Positions 27,556-36,784 are shown, counted from the stretch's first letter. The stretch: DNA of 64,000 bases from Oscillatoriales cyanobacterium M59_W2019_021 (GCA_015295945.1 DVED01000130.1:1-64000); one strand, 5' to 3'. The notes: a model not told the origin generated them from the sequence alone. Numbers and translations are program-made.

Positions 27556-28221
27556 ATGACCATTACCCCCGAATCAGTGCGACAATCGATCGAATCTGAC
27601 GATTATGGCGAGCGCCTCAGCGGCGTGACGAAACTCGGTCATCTCGATCCAGAGGTCGCTTTTCCCCTGGTGCAAAGTCTCGTTAACGATCCCAATCCTC
27701 GGGTTCGCTACTCGGCAGTCAGCAAACTCGCCACATTAGGCACGCAGGATTTAGCCGTAACGTTGGAACTGCTGCGCGATCGCCTCTACAACGATTCGGA
27801 ATTGGACGTGAAAGCCGCCGCCGCCGATGCGTTAGGCGCATTAAAGATTCGCGATGCCTTCGACGATCTCGAGAAAGCATACCATCAGACCTCTGACTGG
27901 ATCTTGCGTTTGAGTATCGTTGCCGCCTTGGGAGAAATGGGGGAGCCTCGTGCCTTCGATATCCTCCAAGATGCCTTACAATCGGATGAAGACTTAATCG
28001 TCGGGGCAGCCATTGGCGCACTTGGCGAATTCGGGGACGATCGCGCCATTGACTTACTGTTACCGCTAATCGACTACGATGATTGGCAAATTCGCTTTCG
28101 CCTCGCTCAAGCGTTGGGACGCTTCCAGGGAGAAAGCGTTACCCAAGCGTTACAAAAACTTGCCGCCGACCCCTCCGAACCCGTTTCTCAAGAAGCTCAA
28201 CGGTTTTTAGTCAGCGGTTAG
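27556..28221 (+). CDS. nblB: HEAT-repeat phycobilisome degradation/lyase-like protein NblB
   Basis: A 221-residue all-helical protein of ~six HEAT-like units (e.g. NDPNPRVRYSAVSKLATLG, LDVKAAAADALGALK, ...LGEFGDDRAIDLLLPLI). N-terminus and repeat order match cyanobacterial NblB, a relative of phycocyanobilin lyases (CpcE/F) needed for phycobilisome breakdown during nutrient starvation. The start codon ATGACCATTACC lies in ATGAC/ATTACC heptamer-like sequence. nblA, the other degradation factor, is in the same window at 63.4 kb. Confidence 0.85.
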   Translation: MTITPESVRQSIESDDYGERLSGVTKLGHLDPEVAFPLVQSLVNDPNPRVRYSAVSKLATLGTQDLAVTLELLRDRLYNDSELDVKAAAADALGALKIRDAFDDLEKAYHQTSDWILRLSIVAALGEMGEPRAFDILQDALQSDEDLIVGAAIGALGEFGDDRAIDLLLPLIDYDDWQIRFRLAQALGRFQGESVTQALQKLAADPSEPVSQEAQRFLVSG

Positions 28222-28325
28222 GGATTAGCAGTAGGTGTGTCGAGCGCGAGCAAAATGCACCAGAATGGTTAGCTCTGATCGCGCGTAGATTTCTCTTCGA
28301 TTGCCCGTTGTTCGACCTCACAACT

Positions 28326-29195
28326 ATGAACCAAATTGTAGGGTTGATAAGCCATGCTTGGGTTGGATCGCTCGGGATGAGTTTCATCCTCTTGCACGCC
28401 CTGCAACCTAGATTGACGCTGCCACACTCGAAGCTTCAATCTGCTTTACCCATTACAGTCGCCCAAAATGTTAATTTTGAAAGACATTTTCGAGACTTAG
28501 GTGTTGAGGGTTCGATTATCATTTACGACTCGAAGGACGATCGTTTTTTTCAATATAACCCACAACGCAATACCACCAGTTTTCCATCGGCTTCTACCTT
28601 TAAGATTCTCAACTCCCTCATTGCCTTAGAAACTGGAGTCATTGCCGATGAAATTGCCATTCTCACTTGGGACGGAATTCACAGAGAGCTTCCCGAATGG
28701 AACCGAGACTTGAATCTGAAAGAAGCGATGAAGCTTTCTGCTGTCTGGTTTTATCAAGTGCTAGCTCGCCGAGTGGGATACGAGCGAATGCAACAATGGG
28801 TGGCAAGTGCGGAATATGGCAACCAAAATATTGGAGAAGAGGAGGATATCGATCGATTTTGGTTAAATGGGGAATTACGCATCACACCTCAAGAGCAAAT
28901 TCAATTTCTCCGCCGTCTCTATGAGAATGAATTACCCTTTTCCGAACGATCGCTCTCGATTGTTAAAGACATTCTCATCAACGAAAAAACTCCGGATTAT
29001 ATCATTCGAGGAAAAACGGGTTGGTACGGTTTTGGAGACCCGTCGATCGCGAATGTGGGTTGGTATGTCGGTTATGTGGAAACGAGCGAGAATGTTTACT
29101 TTTTTGCCACGAACATCGATATTCGCAATCCTCAAGATGCTGCCGCGCGAATCGAATTAACCCGTCGCTGTTTTCAATCCATGGGAGTTCTGTAA
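28326..29195 (+). CDS. Class D (OXA-like) beta-lactamase homologue
   Basis: 289 residues from the ATG at 28326; the track ORF from 28083 overlaps nblB and is wrong. A hydrophobic N-terminus (~1-40) suggests export. The class D set is complete: S-x-x-K in FPSASTFK, S-x-V in KLSAVWFYQ, YGN in AEYGNQ, K-T-G in IRGKTGW, plus WDG and WN landmarks between. It either hydrolyses beta-lactams or has a related penicillin-binding role. Chromosomal and single-gene, between nblB and a NUDIX gene, with no mobile-element flanks. Confidence 0.88.
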   Translation: MNQIVGLISHAWVGSLGMSFILLHALQPRLTLPHSKLQSALPITVAQNVNFERHFRDLGVEGSIIIYDSKDDRFFQYNPQRNTTSFPSASTFKILNSLIALETGVIADEIAILTWDGIHRELPEWNRDLNLKEAMKLSAVWFYQVLARRVGYERMQQWVASAEYGNQNIGEEEDIDRFWLNGELRITPQEQIQFLRRLYENELPFSERSLSIVKDILINEKTPDYIIRGKTGWYGFGDPSIANVGWYVGYVETSENVYFFATNIDIRNPQDAAARIELTRRCFQSMGVL

Positions 29196-29314
29196 ATTAG
29201 GGTTAGGGTGTGTTCTGGAACGAAATGCACCCTCTGGGTCAGTGGTGGGTTCGGGGCGATCGTCAATAACTAATAAATCCTTTCTGCATTCTGCCTGTCT
29301 CGCTCGCCGATCGA

Positions 29315-29740
29315 CTAACCTTTTTCAATAAAGTTAAGCAGAATTTTTTGATGGGGAATTCCCATCGGTCGAACTTCCCCAGCATTTTTAGAGTATCGCT
29401 CCCCTTTTTTAATTTCATCGATCGTCCACAAATCCATATCCCATCCTTCGTTGAGAACTAAATTTTCCAGTCCGACGGTTAAAGGTGCGTGGAATACATG
29501 ACGCACGGATTCGGACGTTTCATAGATTTCAAACAGTTCTGCTGACGGCATTTCGTAGCCGATTTCTTCGAGAATTTCCCGTTTTACCGCTACTTCCGGA
29601 CTTTCTCCCGGTTCGATGTGACCGCCAAAAAACGTCCAATATCCGGGATAGACAATGTTGGGAATGTTATCCCGAAGTTGCATGAGAAATAGAGCTTCGC
29701 GATATAAAATAGCAACGGCAGCGTGATAAATTTTTGTCAT
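29315..29740 (-). CDS. NUDIX hydrolase
   Basis: 141 residues starting MTKIYHAAVAIL at 29740; the longer track ORF translates repeat sequence. The Nudix box G-x5-E-x7-REUxEExGU is complete: GGHIEPGESPEVAVKREILEEIGYE. It hydrolyses a nucleoside-diphosphate derivative; substrate unknown. The upstream 100 bases are heptamer/CCCCAAA repeats, and the start codon itself sits in an ATGAC unit. Confidence 0.9.
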   Translation of the reverse strand: MTKIYHAAVAILYREALFLMQLRDNIPNIVYPGYWTFFGGHIEPGESPEVAVKREILEEIGYEMPSAELFEIYETSESVRHVFHAPLTVGLENLVLNEGWDMDLWTIDEIKKGERYSKNAGEVRPMGIPHQKILLNFIEKG

Positions 29741-29841
29741 GGGTAATTGATAATAGGTAATAGGTGATAGGTAATGGGTAATTAACCAACCCCAAACCCC
29801 AAACTCCCAACCCCAAATGACCAGTGACAAATGACAAATGA

Positions 29842-30393
29842 CTAATCCAATTGTTTTCGTTCTTCGAGATAAACTTCGCCAAAATCTTGTTGACCGATGG
29901 GGATGCTTTCGGAGCGGACGATCGCTTTAATTGTCAAGAGATCTCCAGGATTGGGTAAGGGAAGATCGCGCATCACCCAAATTTTACCCGTTTTATCTTG
30001 AATTTGATACGCACCGCTCTCTAAAAACGGGGCTTGTTGAGTCACCGTTCCTTTAACATTCACGCTATCTCCCACTTTGGGATTTTTAACGATTTGGGAA
30101 ATGGGGGTAGTATGCACCGGAATGCCAACGGTGGATGAGATTTCCGCGCAACTGGCGAGAAAGGTAGCACTCAAAATTCCCGGCAACAAGACTAAAATTC
30201 GAGAAATCGGAGGGCGATCGGGTGGTAGGGTGATAAAGGGAATGCGTCGCGCGATCGCGCCAAACCCAGATACATCGGGGAAATTGGCGGCAAAAGATAG
30301 CAAAGACCGCGACACGGGTAACGTATTTCTGCAATGCCATGCGGGATTGCCAAACCCTTCCCGCATTCTTGTAATCCGATCGAGTCTTTTCAT
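29842..30393 (-). CDS. Putative OB-fold lipoprotein
   Basis: The C-terminal ~80 residues look like an OB-fold ([34 protein letters not shown]). They are preceded by a hydrophobic stretch with a lipobox-like end ([11 protein letters not shown]). The annotated ATG would leave only 8 bases to the divergent folD start and gives an N-terminus unlike a signal peptide. A downstream TTG near the hydrophobic segment is a plausible true start, giving a ~110-residue lipoprotein. Function unknown. Confidence 0.6.
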   Translation of the reverse strand: MKRLDRITRMREGFGNPAWHCRNTLPVSRSLLSFAANFPDVSGFGAIARRIPFITLPPDRPPISRILVLLPGILSATFLASCAEISSTVGIPVHTTPISQIVKNPKVGDSVNVKGTVTQQAPFLESGAYQIQDKTGKIWVMRDLPLPNPGDLLTIKAIVRSESIPIGQQDFGEVYLEERKQLD

Positions 30394-30401
30394 CCAGCCT
30401 C

Positions 30402-31274
30402 ATGAACGCCAAAACTGCTTCTATCTTAGACGGTAAAGCTCTCGCCAACCAAATTCAAACGGAACTGAAATCGCGCATTCTCGGCTTGCAAGACCGGATG
30501 GGTCGCCCTCCCGGTTTGGCAGTCATTCGGGTGGGAGACGACCCCGCCAGTGCCGTCTACGTGCGCAATAAGGAGAGATCGTGCGATCAGGTGGGGATTG
30601 CCTCTTTGGGTCGCCACTTTCCCGCTACGGCATCTTTTGAAGAAATCGCTGCCGAAATCCAGAAACTCAACACAGACGATCGCGTTGACGGCATTCTCTT
30701 GCAACTCCCCTTACCCGACCCTCTCGACGCCGTTTCTCTGCTGCTGCAAATCGACCCCAACAAAGACGCCGACGGCTTGCATCCGACGAACATGGGACGG
30801 CTGATGCGGGGAGAACCGGGGTTCCGCAGTTGCACCCCCGCCGGAGTGATGCGCTTGTTGCAAGCTTACGATATCGATCCGCGAGGAAAACAGGCGGTTG
30901 TCGTCGGTCGCAGTATTTTGGTCGGCAAACCCATGGCGTTGATGTTACTCGAAGCTGATGCTACGGTCACGATCGCGCATTCGCGATCGCCCGATTTAGG
31001 CAGCATTACCCGTACCGCCGATATTTTAGTCTCCGCCGTCGGTCGTCCGGGGTTAATTTCGGCGGAAATGGTCAAACCCGGTGCGGCAGTGGTGGATGTG
31101 GCGATCGTCCGTACCGAAGACGCAGAGGGAAAAGCCCGATTGGTCGGCGATATCGATGCCGAATCCGTCCGCCCAGTCGCCGGATATCTCACCCCCGTCC
31201 CCGGCGGCGTCGGTCCGATGACCGTTGCTATGTTGTTACACAACACCGTCTCCCGCTACGAGTCGTTGACTTAA
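30402..31274 (+). CDS. folD: Bifunctional methylenetetrahydrofolate dehydrogenase/cyclohydrolase
   Basis: A 290-residue FolD interconverting 5,10-methylene-, methenyl- and 10-formyl-tetrahydrofolate with NADP. Marks: [14 protein letters not shown] with the catalytic Lys, [42 protein letters not shown] and the C-terminal [18 protein letters not shown]. Full length with a clear start ([11 protein letters not shown]). It is followed by purine-rich and CCCCAAA-type repeats. Confidence 0.96.
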   Translation: MNAKTASILDGKALANQIQTELKSRILGLQDRMGRPPGLAVIRVGDDPASAVYVRNKERSCDQVGIASLGRHFPATASFEEIAAEIQKLNTDDRVDGILLQLPLPDPLDAVSLLLQIDPNKDADGLHPTNMGRLMRGEPGFRSCTPAGVMRLLQAYDIDPRGKQAVVVGRSILVGKPMALMLLEADATVTIAHSRSPDLGSITRTADILVSAVGRPGLISAEMVKPGAAVVDVAIVRTEDAEGKARLVGDIDAESVRPVAGYLTPVPGGVGPMTVAMLLHNTVSRYESLT

Positions 31275-31392
31275 GGAGTTCGGGAGGAGAAGAGAGCAGG
31301 GGAAGCAGGGGGGATCAGGGGGACACAGAGACACGGAGATCGTGAATGCGAAAGCGCAACTAGCCAAACCCCAAACCCCAAAACCCAAACCC
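31275..31392. repeat. Purine-rich/CCCCAAA repeat spacer
   Basis: Between folD and smpB. It carries GGGGAAGCAGGGG...GGGGGACACAGAGACACGGAGA followed by CCAAACCCCAAACCCC, the same composite pattern as at 49911-49987, 54448-54533 and 63901-63970. Confidence 0.7.
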
Positions 31393-31860
31393 CTAATATT
31401 GCTTCATCGCTCGATCGATATCGCGTTTGGCTTGTTTTTGTTTGAGAGATTCGCGTTTGTCGAAAAGTTTCTTCCCTTTCCCCAGTCCGATACTCACTTT
31501 AACCCGACCGTTTTTGAAATACATTTTCAACGGAACCAGGGTTAATCCTTTTTCTTCCACTTTGCCGATGAGTTTGCGGATTTCTTGGCGGTGGAGTAAC
31601 AGCTTGCGGGTGCGGCGGGGATCGTGGTTGAAGAATTGACTAGCTTGTTCGTAGGGGGAAACGTGCACGTTGAGCAACCACACTTCGCCATTGCGGACTA
31701 AGGCGTATCCGTCCCGCAGGTTAACTTTCCCGAGGCGGATGGATTTGACTTCCGTGCCTTTGAGTTCGATTCCTGCTTCGTAGGTTTCCAGGATTTCGTA
31801 ACGAAAACGCGCTTGTCGGTTGTCGCTGATAATTTTGATGCCTTCGCTTTTTTCTGCCAT
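31393..31860 (-). CDS. smpB: SsrA-binding protein
   Basis: A 155-residue SmpB that binds tmRNA and directs it to stalled ribosomes (trans-translation). Marks: [48 protein letters not shown], the [16 protein letters not shown] segment and the basic tail [22 protein letters not shown]. Complete. No tmRNA gene was found in the window. Confidence 0.95.
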   Translation of the reverse strand: MAEKSEGIKIISDNRQARFRYEILETYEAGIELKGTEVKSIRLGKVNLRDGYALVRNGEVWLLNVHVSPYEQASQFFNHDPRRTRKLLLHRQEIRKLIGKVEEKGLTLVPLKMYFKNGRVKVSIGLGKGKKLFDKRESLKQKQAKRDIDRAMKQY

Positions 31861-32057
31861 AGTTTCGCGTGGTGATGTCGGTTGGGGGTGTTCTCGGTTG
31901 TTCCGTCTAACCGGGGAACTCTATTTTATAGCGATTTTCAAGAAGGCGATCGACAGATCGATCCTGACTCTACGGGGAAAACAACAACATTTCCGGAATC
32001 AAAACCTGACATCGTGTAGTCTCTTTTCGGAATTATCGAGAGTTACTTTATTCAGTC

Positions 32058-32200
32058 ATGAGTTCTATCAATCACGAGACGATTGGTCACGCTTTGCGTT
32101 TGCTCAGTCAGGGACTATATCCTTATGCAGAGGAAAAAGTAAAAAAGAAGCGGAAAAGCAGGCAGCATTAGCAGCTTTGAAAAACTTACAAAGCAATTAA
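32058..32200 (+). pseudogene. Mosaic of gene remnants (HEPN-like start, dsRBD-like end)
   Basis: An ATG at 32058 opens 37 codons (MSSINHETIGHALRLLSQGLYPYAEE...), resembling the N-terminus of Swt1-type HEPN proteins. In another frame, ending at 32200, the DNA reads GKSKKEAEKQAALAALKNLQSN, the typical last helix of a double-stranded-RNA-binding domain. Neither is complete, and the two overlap out of frame. I read this as a deletion scar. The long track ORF from 31820 is not a gene. Confidence 0.35.
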
Positions 32201-32767
32201 TCAAGCCTCATCTTCGTAAACAGGCGGCCAAAGCTCGGAAATAGACAATTCCCAACCCGGCAGTAATTCCGGTAAGGTTAAAATATCTCCATTTCCTAGC
32301 TTGATCGGCTCGCCTGTCGATCGATAAACCGCGACCGTTTCCCGATCGGGATCGACGAGCAATCCGACGATCGCGCCTAATTCGATAAACTTCAACAGTT
32401 TCTTTTGTAAAGGGGAAATTCTGTCGCTTTGAGATTTAATTTCAACGACGAGATCGGGAACCATTTCCCCAAAATAGCGAACGCTGCGTTTGAGGCGATC
32501 GGCACGAACGAAGGAAACATCTGGCGCTTTCAGATTGGTATCCGGTAAAATAAAGCCACCCGCCGAGTCAAAAACCCGTCCCAACCGACGGGGATAAACC
32601 CAATTTCCGAGCAACCGAATCAATAACGATCCCACTTCACTAGAGATCATATCTGACGGACCCATAACGATAATTTTGCCATCCTCCAGTTCGAGTTGAT
32701 AATCGCGACCCAATGCCTTGAAGGTTGCTTGTAACTCTTCTAAATCTTTGACCGTCATCAGCGACAT
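32201..32767 (-). CDS. Uma2-family (DUF820) putative endonuclease
   Basis: 188 residues from MSLMTVKDLEEL. It has the PD-(D/E)XK-like Uma2 pattern: YQLELEDGKIIVMGPSD at the N-terminus, LKAPDVSFVRADRL (the Asp) and PDLVVEIKSQSDR (ExK) followed by the usual LLVDPDRETVAVYR. The family is expanded in cyanobacteria and is of uncertain function. This window has two intact copies and one broken copy. Confidence 0.88.
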   Translation of the reverse strand: MSLMTVKDLEELQATFKALGRDYQLELEDGKIIVMGPSDMISSEVGSLLIRLLGNWVYPRRLGRVFDSAGGFILPDTNLKAPDVSFVRADRLKRSVRYFGEMVPDLVVEIKSQSDRISPLQKKLLKFIELGAIVGLLVDPDRETVAVYRSTGEPIKLGNGDILTLPELLPGWELSISELWPPVYEDEA

Positions 32768-32909
32768 ATTCTCAAGTCTCCTCAACGGAATAGAGTTTGA
32801 TTATACCGAATTCCAACGATCGCCAAGTGCAACTTCCATTAGGAGTATCGCCTCGTCCCCTTTCTCGATAAGCTAGACATGACCATCGGAACGGGGAGGC
32901 TTCACCACT

Positions 32910-34001
32910 ATGCCATCGGGAAACATTGCATCGGCAAGCGAATTACTCCAACGCTACGCCGCCGGAGAACGGGAATTCGAGGAAGTTCGCCTCAGTAGCG
33001 CCAATTTACAAGGCGCGATCCTTCACGGCATCGATTTGAGCGAGGCAATGTTGGGCAATGCCGATTTGAGTCGTGCCGATTTGCGCGGTGCGGATCTCAG
33101 TTGGGCGGATTTAAGCGGCGCGAACTTGCAAGGCGCGGACTTGCGCGGGGCAATTCTCACCCGCGCCGATTTGAGTCGCGCGAATTTAACTCGCGCCAAT
33201 TTACGCAAAGCCGATTTGAGTTTGGCAAATTTGACCGGATCTCAGTTAAGCGAGGCGATTATGCCCGACGGACAGCTACACGATGCCACGGAGGTTGAAG
33301 AACACCCCCCAGACGAACCCGCACCGGAGTTACCCAAATTAAAGCTGTACCACCAACCCCTATCCGTCAACTCGCGCCGCGTGTGGATTGCTCTCCTGGA
33401 AAAGCAAATTCCTTTCGAGTTAGTGGCGTTAAATCTCGACGGCGATCAATTTGCCGAAGACTTTTTAGCCGTTAGTCCGTTTCATCACATCCCGGCGTTA
33501 GTGGATGACGGGTTTAGCGTCATCGAATCGCTGGCAATTTTGGATTATTTAGAAGCGAAATATCCGATGCCGTCTCTGTTACCCAAGGATGCGAAAGCGC
33601 TAGCCACGATGCGGATGGTGGAGTTGGTGACGGCAAACGAATTGTTACCCGCTATGACGCCTCTGATTCGGCAAATGATGGGGTTTATCGAGTTAGAAGC
33701 TCAAACGCGCGATCGATCGGTAGGACAAATTGGGAAAATACTGAGCTTTTTAGAAGAAAAGCTAGGAAAATCTCCGTATTTTGGCGGAGAACGCCTAACA
33801 CTGGCAGATATCGTCGCCGGAACGGCTGTTATTTGGCTTCCGGGTTTGGGAGTTTCTTTAGACGAGTATCCTGCCTTAAAACACTGGAGCGAAGCCTTAA
33901 TGCAGCGTCAAAGCTGGCAGCAAACCCAACCCACGCCGGAGCAAATCGAAGGATTTAAGACGCAAATGCGGGACTTAATGGCAAAGGCAGACCATTCGTA
34001 A
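32910..34001 (+). CDS. Pentapeptide-repeat / glutathione S-transferase fusion
   Basis: 363 residues. ~22-120 is a right-handed pentapeptide-repeat helix (A(D/N)Lxx units: ADLSRADLRGADLSWADLSGANLQGADL). A Pro/Glu linker (~130-143) follows, then a complete GST: thioredoxin-like N-domain (LKLYHQPLSVNSRRVWIALLEKQIPFELV...HHIPALVDDG...VIESLAILDYLEAKYP) and helical C-domain (YFGGERLTLADIVAGTAVIWLP). The frame is continuous with no internal stop, so the fusion is genuine in this sequence. The catalytic residue is probably the Ser in LSVNSRR. Substrate unknown. Confidence 0.9.
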   Translation: MPSGNIASASELLQRYAAGEREFEEVRLSSANLQGAILHGIDLSEAMLGNADLSRADLRGADLSWADLSGANLQGADLRGAILTRADLSRANLTRANLRKADLSLANLTGSQLSEAIMPDGQLHDATEVEEHPPDEPAPELPKLKLYHQPLSVNSRRVWIALLEKQIPFELVALNLDGDQFAEDFLAVSPFHHIPALVDDGFSVIESLAILDYLEAKYPMPSLLPKDAKALATMRMVELVTANELLPAMTPLIRQMMGFIELEAQTRDRSVGQIGKILSFLEEKLGKSPYFGGERLTLADIVAGTAVIWLPGLGVSLDEYPALKHWSEALMQRQSWQQTQPTPEQIEGFKTQMRDLMAKADHS

Positions 34002-34276
34002 TTCCCAAATTCCCTACTATTGGCTGGATGGGGGCGATCGATCCTCAAAGCGATATATCCAGTCTGTTGACTTTGGCAGAGATCGATCGCGCAACAGACC
34101 AAAAGTCTGGAATCGGGAAGCGGAAAAGTCGATCGATCCGGTCTGTCAAGCCCCGCTGTTTTAAGTTGAATTACTGACAAAATATCAGTAGGCAGAGAAG
34201 AATTTTCCGTATAACCGCACACAATAAGGAGCGATCATTCGATCGCTTAGTCAGGGCTTTATCAAAAAGGCGATCA
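34002..34276. other. Non-coding spacer left of the IS relic
   Basis: 275 bases after the GST fusion with no convincing ORF. GATCGATCG-rich; nothing recognised. Confidence 0.3.
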
Positions 34277-34536
34277 TCTTCAGGGGGTGACGTGAACGCA
34301 GAACCGGGGTGCGAGAAAATTCAATCCTCAAGAGCCAGGACGAACTCGAAGAAGACATCGTAATTTTTGGAAAGGTTTATATGGCGAAAACTGGATAAGA
34401 ACTTTTGGTGAGTGTCAAGAATGGGTGGAACAATTTCTCAGCGTCTTTCGCAATAAGCGACCCTTTTATCAAAGGGGATTGAAGGCAATGAGGCTGATAC
34501 AGCCAACCTTCTAGCCTCCTTGTCGCCCCCTGAAGG
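34277..34536 (+). mobile_element. Internally deleted insertion sequence
   Basis: Bounded by near-perfect inverted repeats: CTTCAGGGGGTGAC (34278-34291) and GTCGCCCCCTGAAG (34522-34535), 13/14 matches. Inside, about 48 codons on the plus strand (FWKGLYGENWIRTFGECQ...FYQRGLKAMRLIQPTF, then stop) read like the C-terminal end of a transposase, terminating just before the right repeat as in a complete IS. Most of the element is missing. No target-site duplication was recognised. Confidence 0.6.
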
Positions 34537-34564
34537 TTAGCTGTTAGCGAGTTACGAATCTGTT

Positions 34565-34598
34565 AAAAAGAGAGCGCGGATTATCCGAGCTCTCTTTT
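34565..34598. terminator. Bidirectional terminator for the ATPase gene
   Basis: AAAAAGAGAGCGCGGAT TATCCGAGCTCTCTTTT forms a stem with A/T tails on both sides. It starts 10 bases after the stop of the minus-strand ATPase gene. Confidence 0.75.
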
Positions 34599-34607
34599 AG
34601 ATTGAGA

Positions 34608-35717
34608 TCAACTCAAGCGCTGACGAATCCAGAGGGTAAAGAGGGGGAGCGCTAATTGATATCCTAATTCCGACCCATATATTAAGCCTTTGTGCTGGAG
34701 TCCGGCAATCGCCCCTTGCAAACTTCCACCTCGGGATAAATAATGCTTTTGAATGTATTCGCGGCTTTGCGGTTTTTCGGTGGGATCTAGAGCTAAGGAT
34801 TCTAACAGTTGTGCCTGAGATGCCGGAAGTAAGATTAATAACGATTCAAATACGGTGGAAAGATCGCTGAGTAATTCTTGGATGGCTCGCTCGATTTCGG
34901 TATTCCCAATTAGCCCGTTTGAAGTCCGAACCCGGCACAAGCGGCGCACCAGTGCCGAGGCATCACCGATATGTCCCCGCACGGCGTTTAAAAATCGCTC
35001 CAAGGATTGCGATCGCGGATCGAAAGTCAATCCCTCGCTATGCAACACATCCCGCGCCCAAGCGGCAACTACATCGTCGGACAAGGGGGTCAGTTTGACC
35101 ACTTCTAAGCCGATCTCTTCATCTTCGGCTCGATCGCTGGTTTCTGCCAGGGTGGCTACCAAGACGTAACTGACTGCCGTTTGTCGCTTAATTTGGCGAC
35201 GCAGACAGGTTTCCCATTGATGATTGCGATCCCACGCGCGAATGTGAGGAAAGCCGTGTAAGATAACGATCGCTTGGCGATCGACGGATTCGGCAAGCCG
35301 TTGCGGCACTTGTAACAACAGTTCATAAGCCTGCCACAGTTCTTCGGGTTGGGAACTTGCCCGAAGTCGGCAGTGCAAGGTGACGCGACTGCCTTCCCGA
35401 AGGACGAAAAATTGAGAAGCCTCTGTGGCGATCCATTCTCGCAAAAAGGAGATCGCCCCTTGGCTTTTAACGGCTAAACTGATGCCTTCGCACAACAGTT
35501 GCACGAATCGCCGTCCGTCGGTGGCGCGGATGCAATCGACTTCGATCGTCTTTGCCCCCACTTCTCGGACAGCCCGCCGTATCAGCGTTCGCCGTCCGCT
35601 ACCGGGAACTCCCGCAATCAGCAAGTCACGATCGCTGGCAAGGGCGCGAGTAATCTGCTGGAAATGGGCTTGTCGCCCGAACGATTCCAAAGGGGCAGAT
35701 AACTCGGAAAAGTCCAT
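34608..35717 (-). CDS. AAA/STAND-like ATPase with degenerate Walker motifs
   Basis: A 369-residue protein with the plan of archaeal-type/AAA ATPases: FGRQAHFQQITRAL (sensor-type N-motif), a P-loop-like GVPGSGRRTLIRRA (~36-50), a Walker-B-like AIVILHGFPH, and a C-terminal winged-helix-like region (QSREYIQKHYLSRGGSLQGAIAGLQHKGLI). The P-loop Lys is Arg and Walker B ends HG instead of DE, so hydrolysis is doubtful. Function unknown. Single gene with its own terminator. Confidence 0.75.
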   Translation of the reverse strand: MDFSELSAPLESFGRQAHFQQITRALASDRDLLIAGVPGSGRRTLIRRAVREVGAKTIEVDCIRATDGRRFVQLLCEGISLAVKSQGAISFLREWIATEASQFFVLREGSRVTLHCRLRASSQPEELWQAYELLLQVPQRLAESVDRQAIVILHGFPHIRAWDRNHQWETCLRRQIKRQTAVSYVLVATLAETSDRAEDEEIGLEVVKLTPLSDDVVAAWARDVLHSEGLTFDPRSQSLERFLNAVRGHIGDASALVRRLCRVRTSNGLIGNTEIERAIQELLSDLSTVFESLLILLPASQAQLLESLALDPTEKPQSREYIQKHYLSRGGSLQGAIAGLQHKGLIYGSELGYQLALPLFTLWIRQRLS

Positions 35718-36189
35718 AGGATCGGTCTCGGTTGGGTTTGACTGCCTGCCGATCGTACCATTGTTGGGGATCGCGGTTAAACGTTATTCGTCATGAGTCA
35801 TGGGTTATCGGTCATTTGGGGAGTGGCTAGTGGCTAGTTGCTAGTTGCTCCGCCCGCATCGCCCGACTCCAATGGGGCAAAAGATTACAGTTTTTCGGGA
35901 CTGTGAGCCGGCTGAAACCCAGGGACAACATTATCGGGTCAATCAGTCTCGTAGGCTGTATGAGCGCTGGCTTGGTCTATTTGTAATAAATCAAAAAAAA
36001 ATACATTTTATGATATCAGTTATAGGGTGTGTTGAGTTTTGAGATTGGGGATTGGGGATTTGGGGTCGATCGTCACATTGGGGTTATAGAATTCCAATAA
36101 CCGATAACCAATTGGGAGCGATCGACACACCCGACGATCGCTATAAAATAGAGACAAATTCATTCAACTTCTGGAAACATTAGTCTGTG
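35718..36189. other. 472-bp intergenic region
   Basis: Contains short direct repeats (GTGGCTAGTGGCTAGTTGCTAGTTGCT around 35822-35849) and a stretch (35905-35985) that reads PAETQGQHYRVNQSRRLYERWLGLF in one frame without a credible start; possibly a gene fragment. No complete gene. Confidence 0.3.
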
Positions 36190-36636
36190 CTATAAGCCAA
36201 ACTCTTGAAGGGCGGGAACGAAGTTTTTATTTTCGTGGCTGGGGCGGCTGAGTTTAATCAGAACAAACCGTTGGAGAGGTGTGAGATTTTTCCACCGATC
36301 GATCGGGATCTTGACCTCGCAGCTTTCCGCTTTTTCCAGAACGTCGGCGGGAATGCGATCTCCCGACAGCCAAGGGGGATGGGGATCGATGGGTAAATCC
36401 TTTGCCGTTTCTCCAGTTCGTTCTCGGAGCGTGTCGCACAGAAACTGGCGATAGGCTGGAATTTCGCTTGCAGTTTCGCAAGGCATCTCGACGAGGATTT
36501 GGCGATCGCGATCGCTAAATTGATGCCACTGCTGCAATTTTAGTTTAATTCCGCAAGTATCCAGCTTATAGCGCACTTGCATGGGAATACAACGCAGAGA
36601 TTTGATGAAATCGGCTTCAAATTGAAAGAAAGTCAT
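36190..36636 (-). CDS. narM: Nitrate reductase-associated protein
   Basis: 148 residues from MTFFQFEADFIKSLRCIPM. It matches the cyanobacterial NarM/Nitr_red_assoc family, required for active ferredoxin-nitrate reductase: FQFEADFIKSLRCIPMQVRYKLD, CGIKLKLQQWHQF, and the C-terminal NLTPLQRFVLIKLSR. The nitrate reductase genes are not in the window; moeA (Mo cofactor) and cobA (siroheme branch) are. No GTAN8TAC box was seen in its short upstream region. Confidence 0.9.
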   Translation of the reverse strand: MTFFQFEADFIKSLRCIPMQVRYKLDTCGIKLKLQQWHQFSDRDRQILVEMPCETASEIPAYRQFLCDTLRERTGETAKDLPIDPHPPWLSGDRIPADVLEKAESCEVKIPIDRWKNLTPLQRFVLIKLSRPSHENKNFVPALQEFGL

Positions 36637-36784
36637 GGGACGAGACCCTCGGGAATGGGGGTCAAGAGTGAGTTCCATGAAAATTATAGAGCAAATCCCA
36701 AAACCTCGACTTTCCTCCCGACCTCTGCCGTTTGCGATAAAGTTGGATGAATTGGGTTAAGCTGCTGCGACGAATTGGAGGAAG

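Noticed and set aside
31820-32200. 126-residue plus-strand ORF overlapping smpB
   Set aside because: Starts antisense inside smpB; only its last ~22 residues look protein-like, so it is reported as a relic.
35845-36042. 65-residue ORF ending SVIGCVEF
   Set aside because: Start lies in repeat sequence and only a short central part looks protein-like; recorded as possible fragment, not a gene.
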